Shown one piece after another: positions 46,419-57,664 of a DNA stretch of 64,000 nt. Position 1 is the stretch's first letter; each line of letters opens with the position of its first letter. Under the pieces are notes generated by a model. That model was not told the DNA's origin. It searched no databases and was given only the letters and a program-made list of their open reading frames with translations. Source of the stretch: Mallotus nudiflorus (Eukaryota > Streptophyta > Magnoliopsida > Malpighiales > Euphorbiaceae); the NCBI GenBank assembly GCA_947683625.1, contig CANTUR010000193.1:2914001-2978000 (forward strand). The letters are read 5' to 3'. The translations under genes and the position numbers were made by a program.

Positions 46419-47893
46419 TTAATTTGAGAAAAACAAGGTTCGGACCTTAGTTCCTAGACCTAAACATCATTCTAATATAGGCACCAAATGGGTGTTTAAA
46501 AATAAGATGAATGAATAAGGTATCATAACTAGGAACAAAGCTAGACTAGTAGCTAAAGGTTATAATCACGAGGAAGGCATTGATTATGATGAAACCTTTA
46601 CCCCCGTTGCAAAATTAGAAGCTATTAGAATGCTACTTGCATTTGCATCATTCATAGATTTTAAACTTTACCAAATGGATGTTAAAAGTGCATTTTTAAA
46701 TGGTTTTATTTAAAAGGAGGTATATGTTGAACAACCTCCAGGTTCTGAAAATTTTGATTCTCCAAACCATGTGTTTAAACTTTTGAAAGCTTTATATGGA
46801 TTTAAACAAGCTCCAAGAGTTTAGTATGAAAGATCGAGTAACTTTTTACTAGAGAAAGACTTCTTTAAAAGAAAATTTAACATAACTCTTTTTATAAAGA
46901 AATCCAAAAGTGATTTGTTAATTGTGCAAATAGATATTGATGATATCATTTTTAGTGCTACTAACCATTGCTTGTGTGAGGAATTCTCCAAATTAATGCA
47001 AGGAGAATTTGAAATGAGCATGATGGGAGAACTCAAATTCTTTCTCAGATTACAAATCAAGCAATGCAAAAATGGAATTTTTCATCAATTAAACAAAATA
47101 TGCAAGGTACATTCTCAAGAAGTTTGGAATGGATGGAACTAAAACAAGCAAAAATCTAATAAGCACCACAACCAAACTAAATAAAGATGAGAAAGGCCAA
47201 CCGATTGATAAAAATCGATTTAGAGGTATGATCGAATCCCTTCTTTATTTAACTGTTAGTAGACTTGACATTATATTTGCTACTTGCTTATGTGCTAAGT
47301 TTTAGTCATGTCCTAGAGAGTCTCATTTAAATGCCATCAAAAGAATTGTTAAATATCTTTGTGGAATAATGCATTTAGGACTTTGGTATCTTAGGAGTTC
47401 TTCCTTTGACTTGATTAGTTATTCAAAAGTAGACTTTGCCGATAGTTTACTAGATAGAAAAAACACTTTTGAAACTTGTCAATTTTTAGGACAATGCTTG
47501 GTTTCTTGATTTAACAAGAAACAAGTTTTAGTTTCCTTGTCCACTAAATAAGCTAAATATATTGCAACAAGTCTTTATTGTTAACAAATCTTATGGCAAA
47601 AATAATGATTGATGGACTATAGTATAAAACTTGATCATATTCCCATCAAATGTGACAATACAAGTGCTATTAACCTTAGTAAGAATCCTATTCAACACTC
47701 TAGAACTAACCATATTGACATTAGACATCATTTCTTATATGACCATGTTCAAGTTGGTGATATCACACTTGATTTTATTAATACAAATAATCAACTTGCT
47801 GATATTTTCATAAAACCTCTCAATGAAGAGAGATTGAACTTCATTAAATATGAACTTGGCATGATTGATGGTTCTAGTTTATCTTTATTTTGA
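46419..47893 (+). pseudogene. Reverse transcriptase and RNase H of the copia pol
   Basis: Reverse transcriptase has GTKWVFKNKMNE, a KARLVAKGYNHEEGIDY block, ETFTPVAKLEAIR, and YQMDVKSAFLNG. The active-site box reads IDIDDIIFSA (46930), an ordinary copia variant of YVDD. RNase H shows the CDNTSAINLSKNP and HIDIRHHFLYDHV motifs before the C-terminal QLADIFIKPLNEERL. Frame changes near 47130 and 47590 and several stops (for example at 46711 and 46822) disable it. The final open piece ends at 47893. Confidence 0.88.
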
Positions 47894-48186
47894 TAAAACC
47901 TTAAGTATATTTATTGTTTAATTTTGGTATTTGATACATGTTTATTTGATTTTTTTTTCTATTTTGTAAATTAATAATTAATTTATGAAATTTTTATTAA
48001 ATTATTTTTTTTTTTTTTTGCAAAATATGTCCATCCTACAATGAGTCTTTTTCATTTCAACATTTATATCCTTCATAAATTATCAATTCTATCCAATTTA
48101 TACAAGTTTATATTGCAAGGACTTAATTGTAAATCATTCTAGACCTAATTGAAACATTTTCCAACACTTTTTGAAAAGGGACCTTG

Positions 48187-48340
48187 GTCCTACCCGGGAT
48201 CAAATCATATCCCAATCGGGACATGATTCTTTAATTTTGTGTTTTTACACATAACTAATCCCAAGAAGATGTTTCGATCGAGACATCGCTCAGGACTTCA
48301 TGTCTTGATCGGGATGAGAGCATGTCCCGATCGAGACATT
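48187..48340 (+). repeat. Internal cluster of GTCCCGATCGGGAC-type palindromes
   Basis: ATCCCAATCGGGAC, TTTCGATCGAGAC, TCTTGATCGGGAT and GTCCCGATCGAGAC lie within 155 bases, upstream of the env-like frame. The same motif family fills part of both LTRs (41851-42086 and 57881-58115). Confidence 0.75.
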
Positions 48341-48547
48341 GCTCTTAATAAGATTAAGAAGTCAAATTTTTCTACCTTTTTGACTCTCCAATCAAAATGA
48401 GTAATGAATTTTCCTATTCAATTCTAATTCTATATTATTTCCAACCCTAATCTCATGCCTATATACATCATCCTATTCCTTATTGATTCTTTCATCTCAA
48501 ATCAAATCTCCTCTCTCTACACATTCAACTTCTATTATGTCCTTATG

Positions 48548-48922
48548 GCTCCAAAGAAACCTAGCAAAACCCTTTCATCTTCTTAAGCCCCTCCTCCTTT
48601 AAAGAAGGACAAACCCAAGAGAACTCACTCTCCTTTTTCATATTCCTCTCAAGAAATTAAGAAGAGAATATCTCATTTTCAAAAAAGGGCCTTCATCCCT
48701 TCACGTTATATGCATAAAGACACTCTCAAGGCCATTGGTTATTTTGATGAAGTTAAAGAACTTCTCCTTAAAGGTGGGATTTTTTATTTTACTTTTCTCC
48801 TTTTCCTTCTTATCCTACCCCCATAATTCATTTTCTCGCATCTTATACTCTTCGCTTCATAAAATTTAATGATGATAACCCCTATTTCTCTATGAGATTT
48901 AAATTGGGAGGGAGAGATCACT
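48548..48922 (+). pseudogene. env-like frame of the copia element, 5' part
   Basis: Starts MAPKKPSKTLSSS and contains a basic region (KKDKPKRTHSP) and a RAFIPSRYMHKDTLKAIGYF segment. The frame ends where the nested gypsy element is inserted after a KLGGRD motif. It has the position and general layout of the env-like or extra frame of SIRE elements. It carries a stop at codon 14 and a frameshift near 48790. There is no clear signal peptide. The remainder is at 55857. Confidence 0.65.
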
Positions 48923-49761
48923 TGATGGGAATTGTAGGTTTCATCAATTAACTCCCTAATAGCAAGAATAGTATGATAAGTTGAATTAGAAGAAAACTAG
49001 AAATTACCAATTTAATCCACAAATTCGGATCGTTCAAAGATTGAAGTAAGAAGATAGATGCTACTTAACCCCTTTACCAACAAGGATAAAGATACTAAGA
49101 TAGACTTTGAATTTCCTCTTATGCCGCACACAAGAAAGTTTGATAAATAACAAGAAAACAAAGATTTAGATTTTGACACCACAAGCTAGAATAAAGCTTG
49201 ATAAGTCACAAAGTTCATGCAAGAAATTAAAGACAAAATTCCTCACAATAAAACTCAAACAAAGTTATAATTCATATATCAAATTCAATCATGCTCCAAA
49301 AGAAAGAAAAGGACTTGTTTATATAGAGTACAAGTCCATGCACACACTACTAAAATAGACTCTCACACATAGGATTACTTTTACTCTTAAATGGCCTTAA
49401 TAACTACTACCCACATTAATAGCCATTACTTGGTATTAATTACCCCATTAACTTGTATATGGTGGCTCTTAATAACCACTACCCACATTAATAGCCATTA
49501 CTTGGTATTAATTACCCCATTAACTTGTATATGGTGGTTACATGTAACCCTAATTGTTATTAACACAATAATAAGTTAAATATTATTCTTTACGCCTCTA
49601 TAGATGCCTTATTTGGTTAAAATTCTTGGGCTTTCCAAATGTCCCTAATTAAACCCAATATGGCTTCTTGAAGCTTTTTGGATTTGGACCTTGTAATTGG
49701 GCCTTCTTGTACTATTCATGGATCTTGGATCTCTTTAGGCTTTGAACTTATATTCACATCA
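48923..49761 (-). repeat. 3' LTR of the nested gypsy element
   Basis: Matches 55018-55856 nearly throughout; the differences I see are mostly transitions. It contains a 72-bp unit repeated twice in tandem (about 49397-49540: CCACATTAATAGCCATTACT), also present twice in the other LTR, so the duplication predates insertion. Confidence 0.93.
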
Positions 49762-52700
49762 TTCCCCCTTTCTTCAAAAGGATTTGTCCTCAAATCAGCT
49801 CCATCATCTTTATCACCTACATCAAACAAAGACAAGTCACTAACATTGAAAGTAGCACTAACATTGCCATACTCACTTGGAAGTTCTAGCTTGTAGGCAT
49901 TGTTGTTGATGTGTTCAAGCACTTTAAAAGGACCATCTCCTCTTGGCATAAGCTTTGATTTCCTTTGGTTAGGAAATCTTTCCTTCCTCAAGTGCACCCA
50001 CACCCAATCTCCGGGCTCAAAAATGAGTTGCTTCCTCCCTTTATTGTGTTGCTTTTCATATTGAAGTGTCTTCTTCTCAATGTTTGCATGCACCTTCTCA
50101 TGCAAAGTCTTGATGAACTCAGCTTTTTGTTTCCCCTTTAGATTAGCTTTGTCTAATGGCAATGGTAGCAAATCTAATGGAGTCAATGGGTTGAATCCAT
50201 ACACAACTTTAAATGGTGAGCAATTTGTTGAACCATGCACACTCCTATTGTAAGAAAATTCCACATGTGGCAAAAATTCTTCCCAATTCTTCATATTTCT
50301 TTGGATGATAGCCCTCAAAAGTGTTGAAAGTGTCCTATTGACCACCTTCGTTTGTCCATCCGTTTGTGGATGACAAGTTGTAGAATACAAAATCTTTGTC
50401 CCCATCTTTCACCAAAGAGTCTTCCAAAAGTGACTTAGGAATTTGACATCCCTATCACTCACAATGGTCCTTGGCACTCCATGTAGCCTTACAATCTCCT
50501 TGAAGAATAGATTGGCAATATGGGTTGCATCATCCATCTTATGACATGGAATGAAATGTGCCATTTTTCTAAACCTGTCCACAACAACAAAAATGGAATC
50601 TCTCCTTCCCTTGGACCTAAGTAATCCTAAAACAAAATCCATAGAAATGTCTACCCAAGGTTCATTTGGTATGGTAAGAGGTGTATACAAACCATGAGGC
50701 ATTGCTTTGGATTTGGCTTGTTTGCAAGTATTGCATTTCTCACAAATTCTCTCAACATCCCTTTTCATGTGTGGCCAAAAGAAATGGTCACCCAACACAT
50801 TCAAAGTTTTCTTAATCCCAAAATGCCCCATTAAACCTCCGCTATGTGCCTCTCTAACAAGTAACTCTCTCAAAGAACTTTATGGCACACACAATTTGTT
50901 TTCCCGAAAAATAAAATCATCTAACTTATAGAACTTATCAAAACCCCCTTTCTCACATGCCCCATAAACATTAGCAAAATCAGGATCATTAGAATAAAGA
51001 TCTTTGATGTATTCAAATCCTAATAATTTTGCATCAAGTTTAAAGATCAAGGCATACCTTTTTGACAATGCATTAGCCACCACATTTTCTTTCCCTTGCT
51101 TGTACTTAATAATGTATGGAAAGGATTTAATGAATTCCACCCATTTTGCATGTCTCTTGTTGAGCTTTCCTTGTCCTTTGAGATACTTCAAGGACTCATG
51201 GTCAGTGTGAATTATGAATTCTTTGTAACCAAGGTAATGCTGCCATGTCTTTAGAACCCTCACCAATGCATAGAACTCCTTGTCATATGTAGGGTAGTTT
51301 AGACTTGCTCCACTTAGCTTTTCGCTAAATAATGCTATGGGTTTGCCTTCTTGCATCAATACTCCTCTAATAGCTTTGCCACTTTCATCACACTCAATCT
51401 CAAAAGGTTTATTAAAATTTGGCAAAGATAACAAAGGTGCATAACTTAATTTGTCTTTTAGCAAGTTAAAAGCCTTATCTTATTCAATTCCCCACTTAAA
51501 ACCAACATTCTTTTTGATGCATTCAGTTAAAGGTGCAACTATGGTAGAAAATTTTTTAATGAACCTTCTATAAAAGCTAGTTAAACCATTAAAGCTTCTT
51601 GCATCACTTACACTTGTGGGTGTTGGCCATTCTCTAATTACTTTTACCTTTTCTTGATCAACATGAATGCCCTTGTCATTGACAATATATCCAAGAAAAG
51701 TAATTTCATTAGTGCAAAAACAACATTTCTTTAGATTAGCATACAACTTCTCTTCTTTAAGCACATCAAAAACACAAGTCAAATGTTGTACATGCTCATC
51801 TAAATTTTTACTATAAACCAAGATATCATCAAAATAGACAACAACAACTTTTCCTATGAATGCTCTTAAAACATGATTCATCAATCTCATGAAAGTGCTT
51901 GGTGCATTAGTTAAACCAAATGGCATTACTAACCACTCATATAAACCATGTTTAGTTTTAAAAGTTGTTTTCCATTCATCACTTTCTCTCATTCTAATTT
52001 GATGATAACCAGATTTCAAATCAATTTTTAAAAACAAATATGAACCATGCAATTCATCCAACATGTCATTTAGCCTAGGAATGGAATGTCTATACTTCAC
52101 CGTGATTTTATTGATGGCACGACAATCAAAACACATCCTCCAAGTTCCATCTTTCTTAGGCACTAACAAGATGAGTACGGCACATGGACTCATGCTTTCA
52201 CGAACATAACCCTTCTCCATAATCTCACTCACTTGCTTTTGGATTTCCTTGGTCTCCTCTAGATTACATCTATATGCTGGTCTATTTGGAATGCTTGCTC
52301 CGGGTATGAAATCAATTTGGTGCTCAATGCCTCTTTTAGGTGGCAAACCATTTGGAATTTCTTCTAGAAATAAATCTTCATAAACCTGCAAAAGATCAAC
52401 AACAACACTAGGCAAACTATTGGTTATTTCGTTAGAAATATGCAAAATCTCCTTGTACATAAGTACAAGCATGTCTTGCCTTAAAAGCATAACTTCCTTC
52501 ACATCACTCATTTTTGCATAAACACTCATTTTTCTTTCATTTGAACCTTCCTTGTTTTCTCTCACTATGTGTTTCCCATTTTGGTTAAGAGAATTGGAAT
52601 TTTTAGGTTCACTCATCTCACCTTTTTCTTTACTCTCAAAGGTTTCCCTCCCCAAAGAATTTCCCAATGAAGAACCCATTTCTTCATATTGTTGCTTGAT

Positions 52701-53147
52701 GCGAATTTGGTCTTCAAAAATCTATTTTGGAGTTAATGGTCCAAGGTTAAACCTTTTTCCATCCATAGTCAAAGTATACATATTTTTTAATCCATCATGA
52801 TTAGCCCTTCTATCATATTGTCAAGGTCTCCCCAATAATATATGTCCAGCCAACATTAGTAACACATCACACAACACCTCATCCTTATATCTACCAATTT
52901 GAAAAGAAACTAGAACTTGCTTATTTACCTTTACAACTCCACTTTCATTAAGCCACTGCAACTTGTATGGTCTTAGGTGCTTAGTAGCAGGCAACTTCAA
53001 TTTCTCCACTAGCAAAGTGCTTGCTACATTAGTACAACTTCCACTATCCATAATCATGTTGCACAACTTGTTAGAAATCAAACAATGAGTATAAAAAAAA
53101 TTTTCCCTTTGCTCCCTATGGACATCATGTTTATTTTGCAAACTCAT
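49716..53147 (-). pseudogene. Protease, reverse transcriptase, RNase H and integrase of the nested gypsy pol
   Basis: Protease: NMIMDSGSCTNVAS (DSG) and HILLGRP. Reverse transcriptase: MCFDCRAINKITV, FGLTNAPSTFMRLM and the catalytic YFDD (VVVVYFDDILVYSKN). RNase H: IECDESG, EKLSGASLNYPTYDKEFYAL and IIHTDHESLKYL. Integrase: HSGGLMGHFG and CNTCKQAKS zinc residues, then WVDISMDFV and IVSDRDVKF. The third catalytic position is lysine (TDGQTKVVN) where the family has glutamate. The C-terminus has PGDWVWVHLRKERFP and VSDLSLFD. A single frame holds from 53147 to 49716. It is broken only by stops near 52819, 52700, 51478, 50878 and 50407, mostly explicable as CAA/TGG/CGA transitions. Confidence 0.92.
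49762..49775 (-). other. Polypurine tract of the nested gypsy element
   Basis: Minus strand GAAGAAAGGGGGAA directly before the LTR. It encodes the FEERGN residues of pol at the same time. Confidence 0.8.
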
Positions 53148-53153
53148 TGTTCT

Positions 53154-54310
53154 TTAAACAACAATATTATCTCCCTTAGCACATTCAACATCACTACAAT
53201 CTTCTAAAGAAGGCATATCATCATCACTATCCCCCTTACTCTCCGACTCAATATCACCATCCCTTAGAATCATAGCTTTCTTATTTGGACATTCCCTAGC
53301 AATGTGCCTATGACCTAAACACTTAAGACATTTGATTCCCCTAGTTTGGGCTGGTTGATTCTCACCCTTTCCCTTATTACCCAAGTCAATTTTAGGTTTA
53401 GTTTCTTCCACTTTTGACTTATTAAAAGGTTTATTATCCTTTTTCCCCCAAGAATTTTTCTAAGAAGAAGAAGAACCCACATTTGGTTTAGAATCATAAC
53501 TCTTTCCTTTCAATTGCCTTTCCACTTTCATGGCCAAATTCACCATATCTTCAATCTTCACATAATGTTACAAATCAACAACATCATCAATGTTTTTGTT
53601 TAGCCCTCTCAAGAACCTTGCCATGGTAGCTTCATGATCTTCTACCACATTTTCTCTAATCATAGCCTTCACCATTTCTTTATGATACTCCTCCGCACTC
53701 ATGGATCCTTGAATTAGAGTTTGTAACCTTTGATGAAGCTCTTTATAGTAGTGGCTTGGAACAAACCTCTTTCTCATGATTTGCTTCATTTCCCTCCAAG
53801 ACTCCATAGGTCTTTCTCCATATCTACGTCTTTCCTTGCAAAATTGATCCCACTAAACAATTGCATAATCATTAAACTCAACAGTTTTACCTTTTTCTCC
53901 TCCAAATAATTATGACATTCGAAGATGAGTTCCATTTTCCTCTCCCATTCAAGGTACACATCTGGATCATTTCTTCCTTGGAATCAAGGAATCTTCATTT
54001 TGATGCTTCCAAAGTTGCGATCAAAATCATTATTAGGACGTCCTCTCCTAGCTTGTCTCCTAGGATTGATTTGTTATCCCACCAAGGTGATTTGATCATC
54101 ATCCAAATCATCCTCTCCTTCATAGTCCTCTTAGTCAATTGGTGGACGTCTCCTTTGTCTAGGCTCTCCTTATAATTGGTTAAGGATGCCATCATGCCTC
54201 TCCAGTTTCTCATTGACTCCCGTCATCATGTTAAACATTCTTTCGAATTGTTATTGCATATCTTGAATCACATGATCATTTGTAGAAGAAGAACTTGTGT
54301 CTTTTGACAT
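53154..54310 (-). pseudogene. gag: gag of the nested gypsy element
   Basis: The likely start is MSKDTSSSSTND at 54310. The first third changes frame at least twice (near 54100 and 53830). After that a gag core follows in the pol frame: SWREMKQIMRKRFVP, YHKEMVKAMIRENV and ATMARFLRGLN. A CCHC zinc knuckle, CLKCLGHRHIARECP, follows near 53315, then an acidic linker leading to protease. A stop near 53567 (CAA to TAA) and one near 53462 interrupt it. Confidence 0.85.
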
Positions 54311-55001
54311 GATTGTAAAACCTAAAATTTTAACAAAAGAAAATAGAAAGAAATAATATCACAACACTCCCTCGCATGTTTCACTCAAAATTGATGTATA
54401 CCACTAGTGTTTACACTCAATTTTGGCTTTTTCTCTAATGATCTCACACTCTTTCCATTTACCTCTCAAATTTGCCTTTTGATTTCTTAGATGAACTAAG
54501 TTTCTCAATCAAACAAAATTCAAGAATGTAGTAATCAATGATAAAAAAAATAATAAGGTAGGCTAATAAGAAAATAATAAGGTAGGCTTAAAGAAATGAA
54601 AAATTTGTAACAAATAGGCTAATAGAAATGAAAAACAAAGATAGATCATCAAAGAACACAAAGAGATAGAGCTATAAAGATACAATGGAATATAAAGAGT
54701 CAATTTTTTTTTATGTAAACTGAGATCTAACACAAGAATATCAAGGATAACATTTTTTTTATGGACGAATTTCTTTTTTTATATATATATGCACGAATTG
54801 AAAGGTATCACAAAAATCTTAAAGATAATAGCTTTTTTTTATTTTTGATATTTGCAAAAAAAATCTTGAGATAAGAAGAATAAAGATAAAAAAAATAACA
54901 AGAACAATAGATAGCAAGAAAGGTGCAAAATATAAGAAGAACACAAGATATTGAGAACTAAAAGATAGTTTTGGATATGCAAACCTCAATCTTGAGCCAA
55001 T

Positions 55002-55013
55002 GCTTTGATACCA
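55002..55013 (-). other. Primer-binding site of the nested gypsy element
   Basis: Minus strand TGGTATCAAAGC, an initiator-Met type site with one transition, four bases from the 5' LTR. Confidence 0.8.
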
Positions 55014-55017
55014 CTTA

Positions 55018-55856
55018 TGATGGGAATTGTAGGTTTCATTAATTAACTCCCCAATAGCAAGAATACTATGATAAGTTAAATTAGAAGAAAACTAAAAATT
55101 ACCAATTTAATCCATAAATTCGGATCATTCAAAGATTAAAGTAAGAAGATAAATGTTACTTAACCCCTTTACCAACAAGGATAAAGTTACTAAGATAGAC
55201 TTTGAATTTCCTCTTTTGCCACAAACAAGAAAGTTTGATAAATAACAAGAAAACAAAGATTTATATTTTGACACCACAAACTAGAATAAAGCTTGATAAG
55301 TCACAAAGTTCATGCAAGAAATTAAAGACAAAATTCCTCACAATAAAACTCAAACAAAGTTATAATTCATATATCAAATTTAACCATGCTCCAAAAGAAA
55401 GAAAAGGACCTATTTATATAAAGTACAAGTCCATGCACACACTACTAAAATAAACTCACACACATAGGATTACTTTTACTCTTAAATGGCCTTAATAACT
55501 ACTACCCACATTAATAACCATTACTTGGTATTAATTACCCCATTAACTTGTATATGGTGGCTCTTAATAACCACTACCCACATTAATAGACATTACTTGG
55601 TATTAATTACCCCATTAACTTGTATATGGTGGCTACATGTAACCCTAATTGTTATTAACACAAAAATAAGTTAAATATTATTCCTTAGGCCTCCATGGAT
55701 GCCTTATTGGGTTGAAATTCTTGGGCTTTCCAAATGTCCCAAATTAAACCCAATATGGCTTCTTGAAGCTTCTTGGATTTGGACCTTGTGATTGGGCCTT
55801 CTTGTACTATTAATGGATCTTGGATCTCTTTAGGCTTTGAACTTGGATTCACATCA
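55018..55856 (-). repeat. 5' LTR of the nested gypsy element
   Basis: Begins TGATGGGAATTG and ends TTCACATCA on the plus strand; pairs with 48923-49761. The internal 72-bp tandem duplication is at about 55492-55635. Confidence 0.93.
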
Positions 55857-56724
55857 TCACTTTATGACTCATTAAGAGTTTAACACTCTTTTCAGATTCT
55901 CTTAAGAGGGACACATTCAAGTTGACCCTCATTGGATTACCTCCTCCTATTGGGAACATATCAAGGCTCCTAATGTACCTCAATTCTCCATCGAACACAC
56001 CATAGCCTCTTTCATCAAATCCAAAGCAATTTGGTGTGTTCATCATTTTCTCACTTATTCTATTAATGGTAAAGCTCTTTTTAATGAAGCAATCTCTCTT
56101 GATGACCTCTTTATTTTCTATTATCTTAATAATAATGAGAGTATTTCTTTAGGAAGATTTTTATAATAGAGAATTTGGCTAATTAGTGATAGTTAAATCG
56201 GTGTTATTTGTATTGGCGGGATTGTTATAAAATTAGCTCAATTCTTAAATTTTAATCTTAATTCTCTACCCTCTACAAAACCTTTGCTTCTTAATACCAC
56301 CTTCATTTAAAACTCCAAACAATTCACTTTTATCAATGGCATTTGGGTTTGGAAACATGATATTAGAGCTAGTGAGAACATTAAAGCTATATTTCAAGAG
56401 TTAGAAGAGCAAGAGGGTCAAGAAGAAGAAGAACAAGCTCCTCAACCTCAAGTTGCTCCTCCAAGAAAGAGAATAAAAAGTGAAGGACCCTCGAGTGCTC
56501 AAGCTTAAGAGGATGAACCATTATTGGTTGGCCAATTTTTTAAGTGTATGTCCCTCATGGAAACCAACTTCAATGCACGTTTTTTTGAAGTTGAGACTAA
56601 CTTCAATATGCTCTTCAATCAAGTTACAAACAATGCTCATCTTCAACATGATGTTCATCACTTCTATGAGCAACAACGACACACATGCACCTATCCTCCT
56701 CCTCCTTTCCCTCCTCAAGAATAG
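55857..56724 (+). pseudogene. env-like frame of the copia element, 3' part
   Basis: Resumes directly after the TCACT duplication and carries FSIEHTIASFIKSK, a GKALFNEAISLDDLF segment, a glutamate/glutamine-rich stretch (QELEEQEGQEEEEQ) and a basic PPRKRIK. The tail has LMETNFNARFFEVETNFN and ends PPPPFPPQE before a stop at 56722. Several stops are present. Such proteins of SIRE-type elements have no proven function. I see no membrane anchor. Confidence 0.65.
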
Positions 56725-57649
56725 ACCAGTTTTCTACTTTTTTGTTTGTTTCACTTTTAGTTTATGTTTGGTTTATTTTTGGTATATGAGCCTATATCTG
56801 TTCGTTTTCTTTTTAGGCTCATTCTATCCTAGTTTATGTTTAGTTTATTTTTGGTACTTTATCTTTGTACTGCATTTCCTTTAATGAAATTTTCCTTTTA
56901 AAATTGGATGTGTTTATTTGAGTTGATTCTTTTTTATTTTGACAAAGGGGAGAAATATTTAAATAATTAAGTTATTCAAATTAAATATTTTAATATTAAA
57001 ATATTCAATTTGAATGTTAAAAATTTTCAATATACATGCAAAATACATTTATGAAATAAATTCCTAATGTAAATATTTATTTTCTTAGGATCTTTAATTA
57101 AGTTTCCATGTATACTTAGTTAATTTCTTTTAAATTAACCTTGTTTAAAAGATGTGTTTGTATAAATGATATATGATATTGTGTCCTTAATATCAATTTT
57201 TTTTAATTACACATCTATTTCATAAAGATTTTATGTATCTTTGCCATTTTATTTTTTTGGTTTATGGTCTTTCATTTCCTTTATTGTTTAACAAAGTGGA
57301 AGACAAAACTTTGTGATATTTATACTTAATGCTTATGATTGTAATATGCTAAGTGCAACATAATCTATTGACTAGCTAAGTTCTATATGATCATCCATGT
57401 TTATACTATTTTGTGAAGCATTATATATATTTGAAATTATTTGCTTTTATGCTTTGAAGGACCATAATCTTTATCATGACATATTATATGTCATTTAGAA
57501 TAATAAATTATATTTCTTATCATATCCATATATATAGGGGGAGAAATAAAGAAATATATTTGTCTCATCTCACATATTCATTATTATCACAAATTGTTCA
57601 CACACTATATATTATATTTTTTATCAACTCAAAATAAGTTTGTCAAAAT
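56725..57649 (+). other. Non-coding 3' region of the copia element
   Basis: AT-rich, no gene. It contains a duplicated TTTATGTTTGGTTTATTTTTGGTA-like phrase (56760 and 56835) and purine-rich islands GGGGGAGAAAT near 57537. Confidence 0.55.
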
Positions 57650-57664
57650 AAAAAAGGGGGAGAT
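57650..57664 (+). other. Polypurine tract of the copia element
   Basis: AAAAGGGGGAGAT directly precedes the TG of the 3' LTR. Confidence 0.85.

Larger units (their letters stand above)
48923..55856 (-). mobile_element. CRM-like Ty3/gypsy chromovirus nested in the copia element
   Basis: LTRs of 839 bases at both ends begin TGATG and end CATCA, and the host 5-mer TCACT is duplicated (48918-48922 and 55857-55861). On the minus strand, primer site, gag and pol follow in one frame from 53807 to 49716 with stops only. Pol runs 14 codons into the 3' LTR and the polypurine tract lies inside the coding sequence, a trait described for CRM elements. There is no recognisable chromodomain or CR motif, so the CRM label is probable rather than certain. 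It is younger than the copia element it sits in. Confidence 0.9.
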
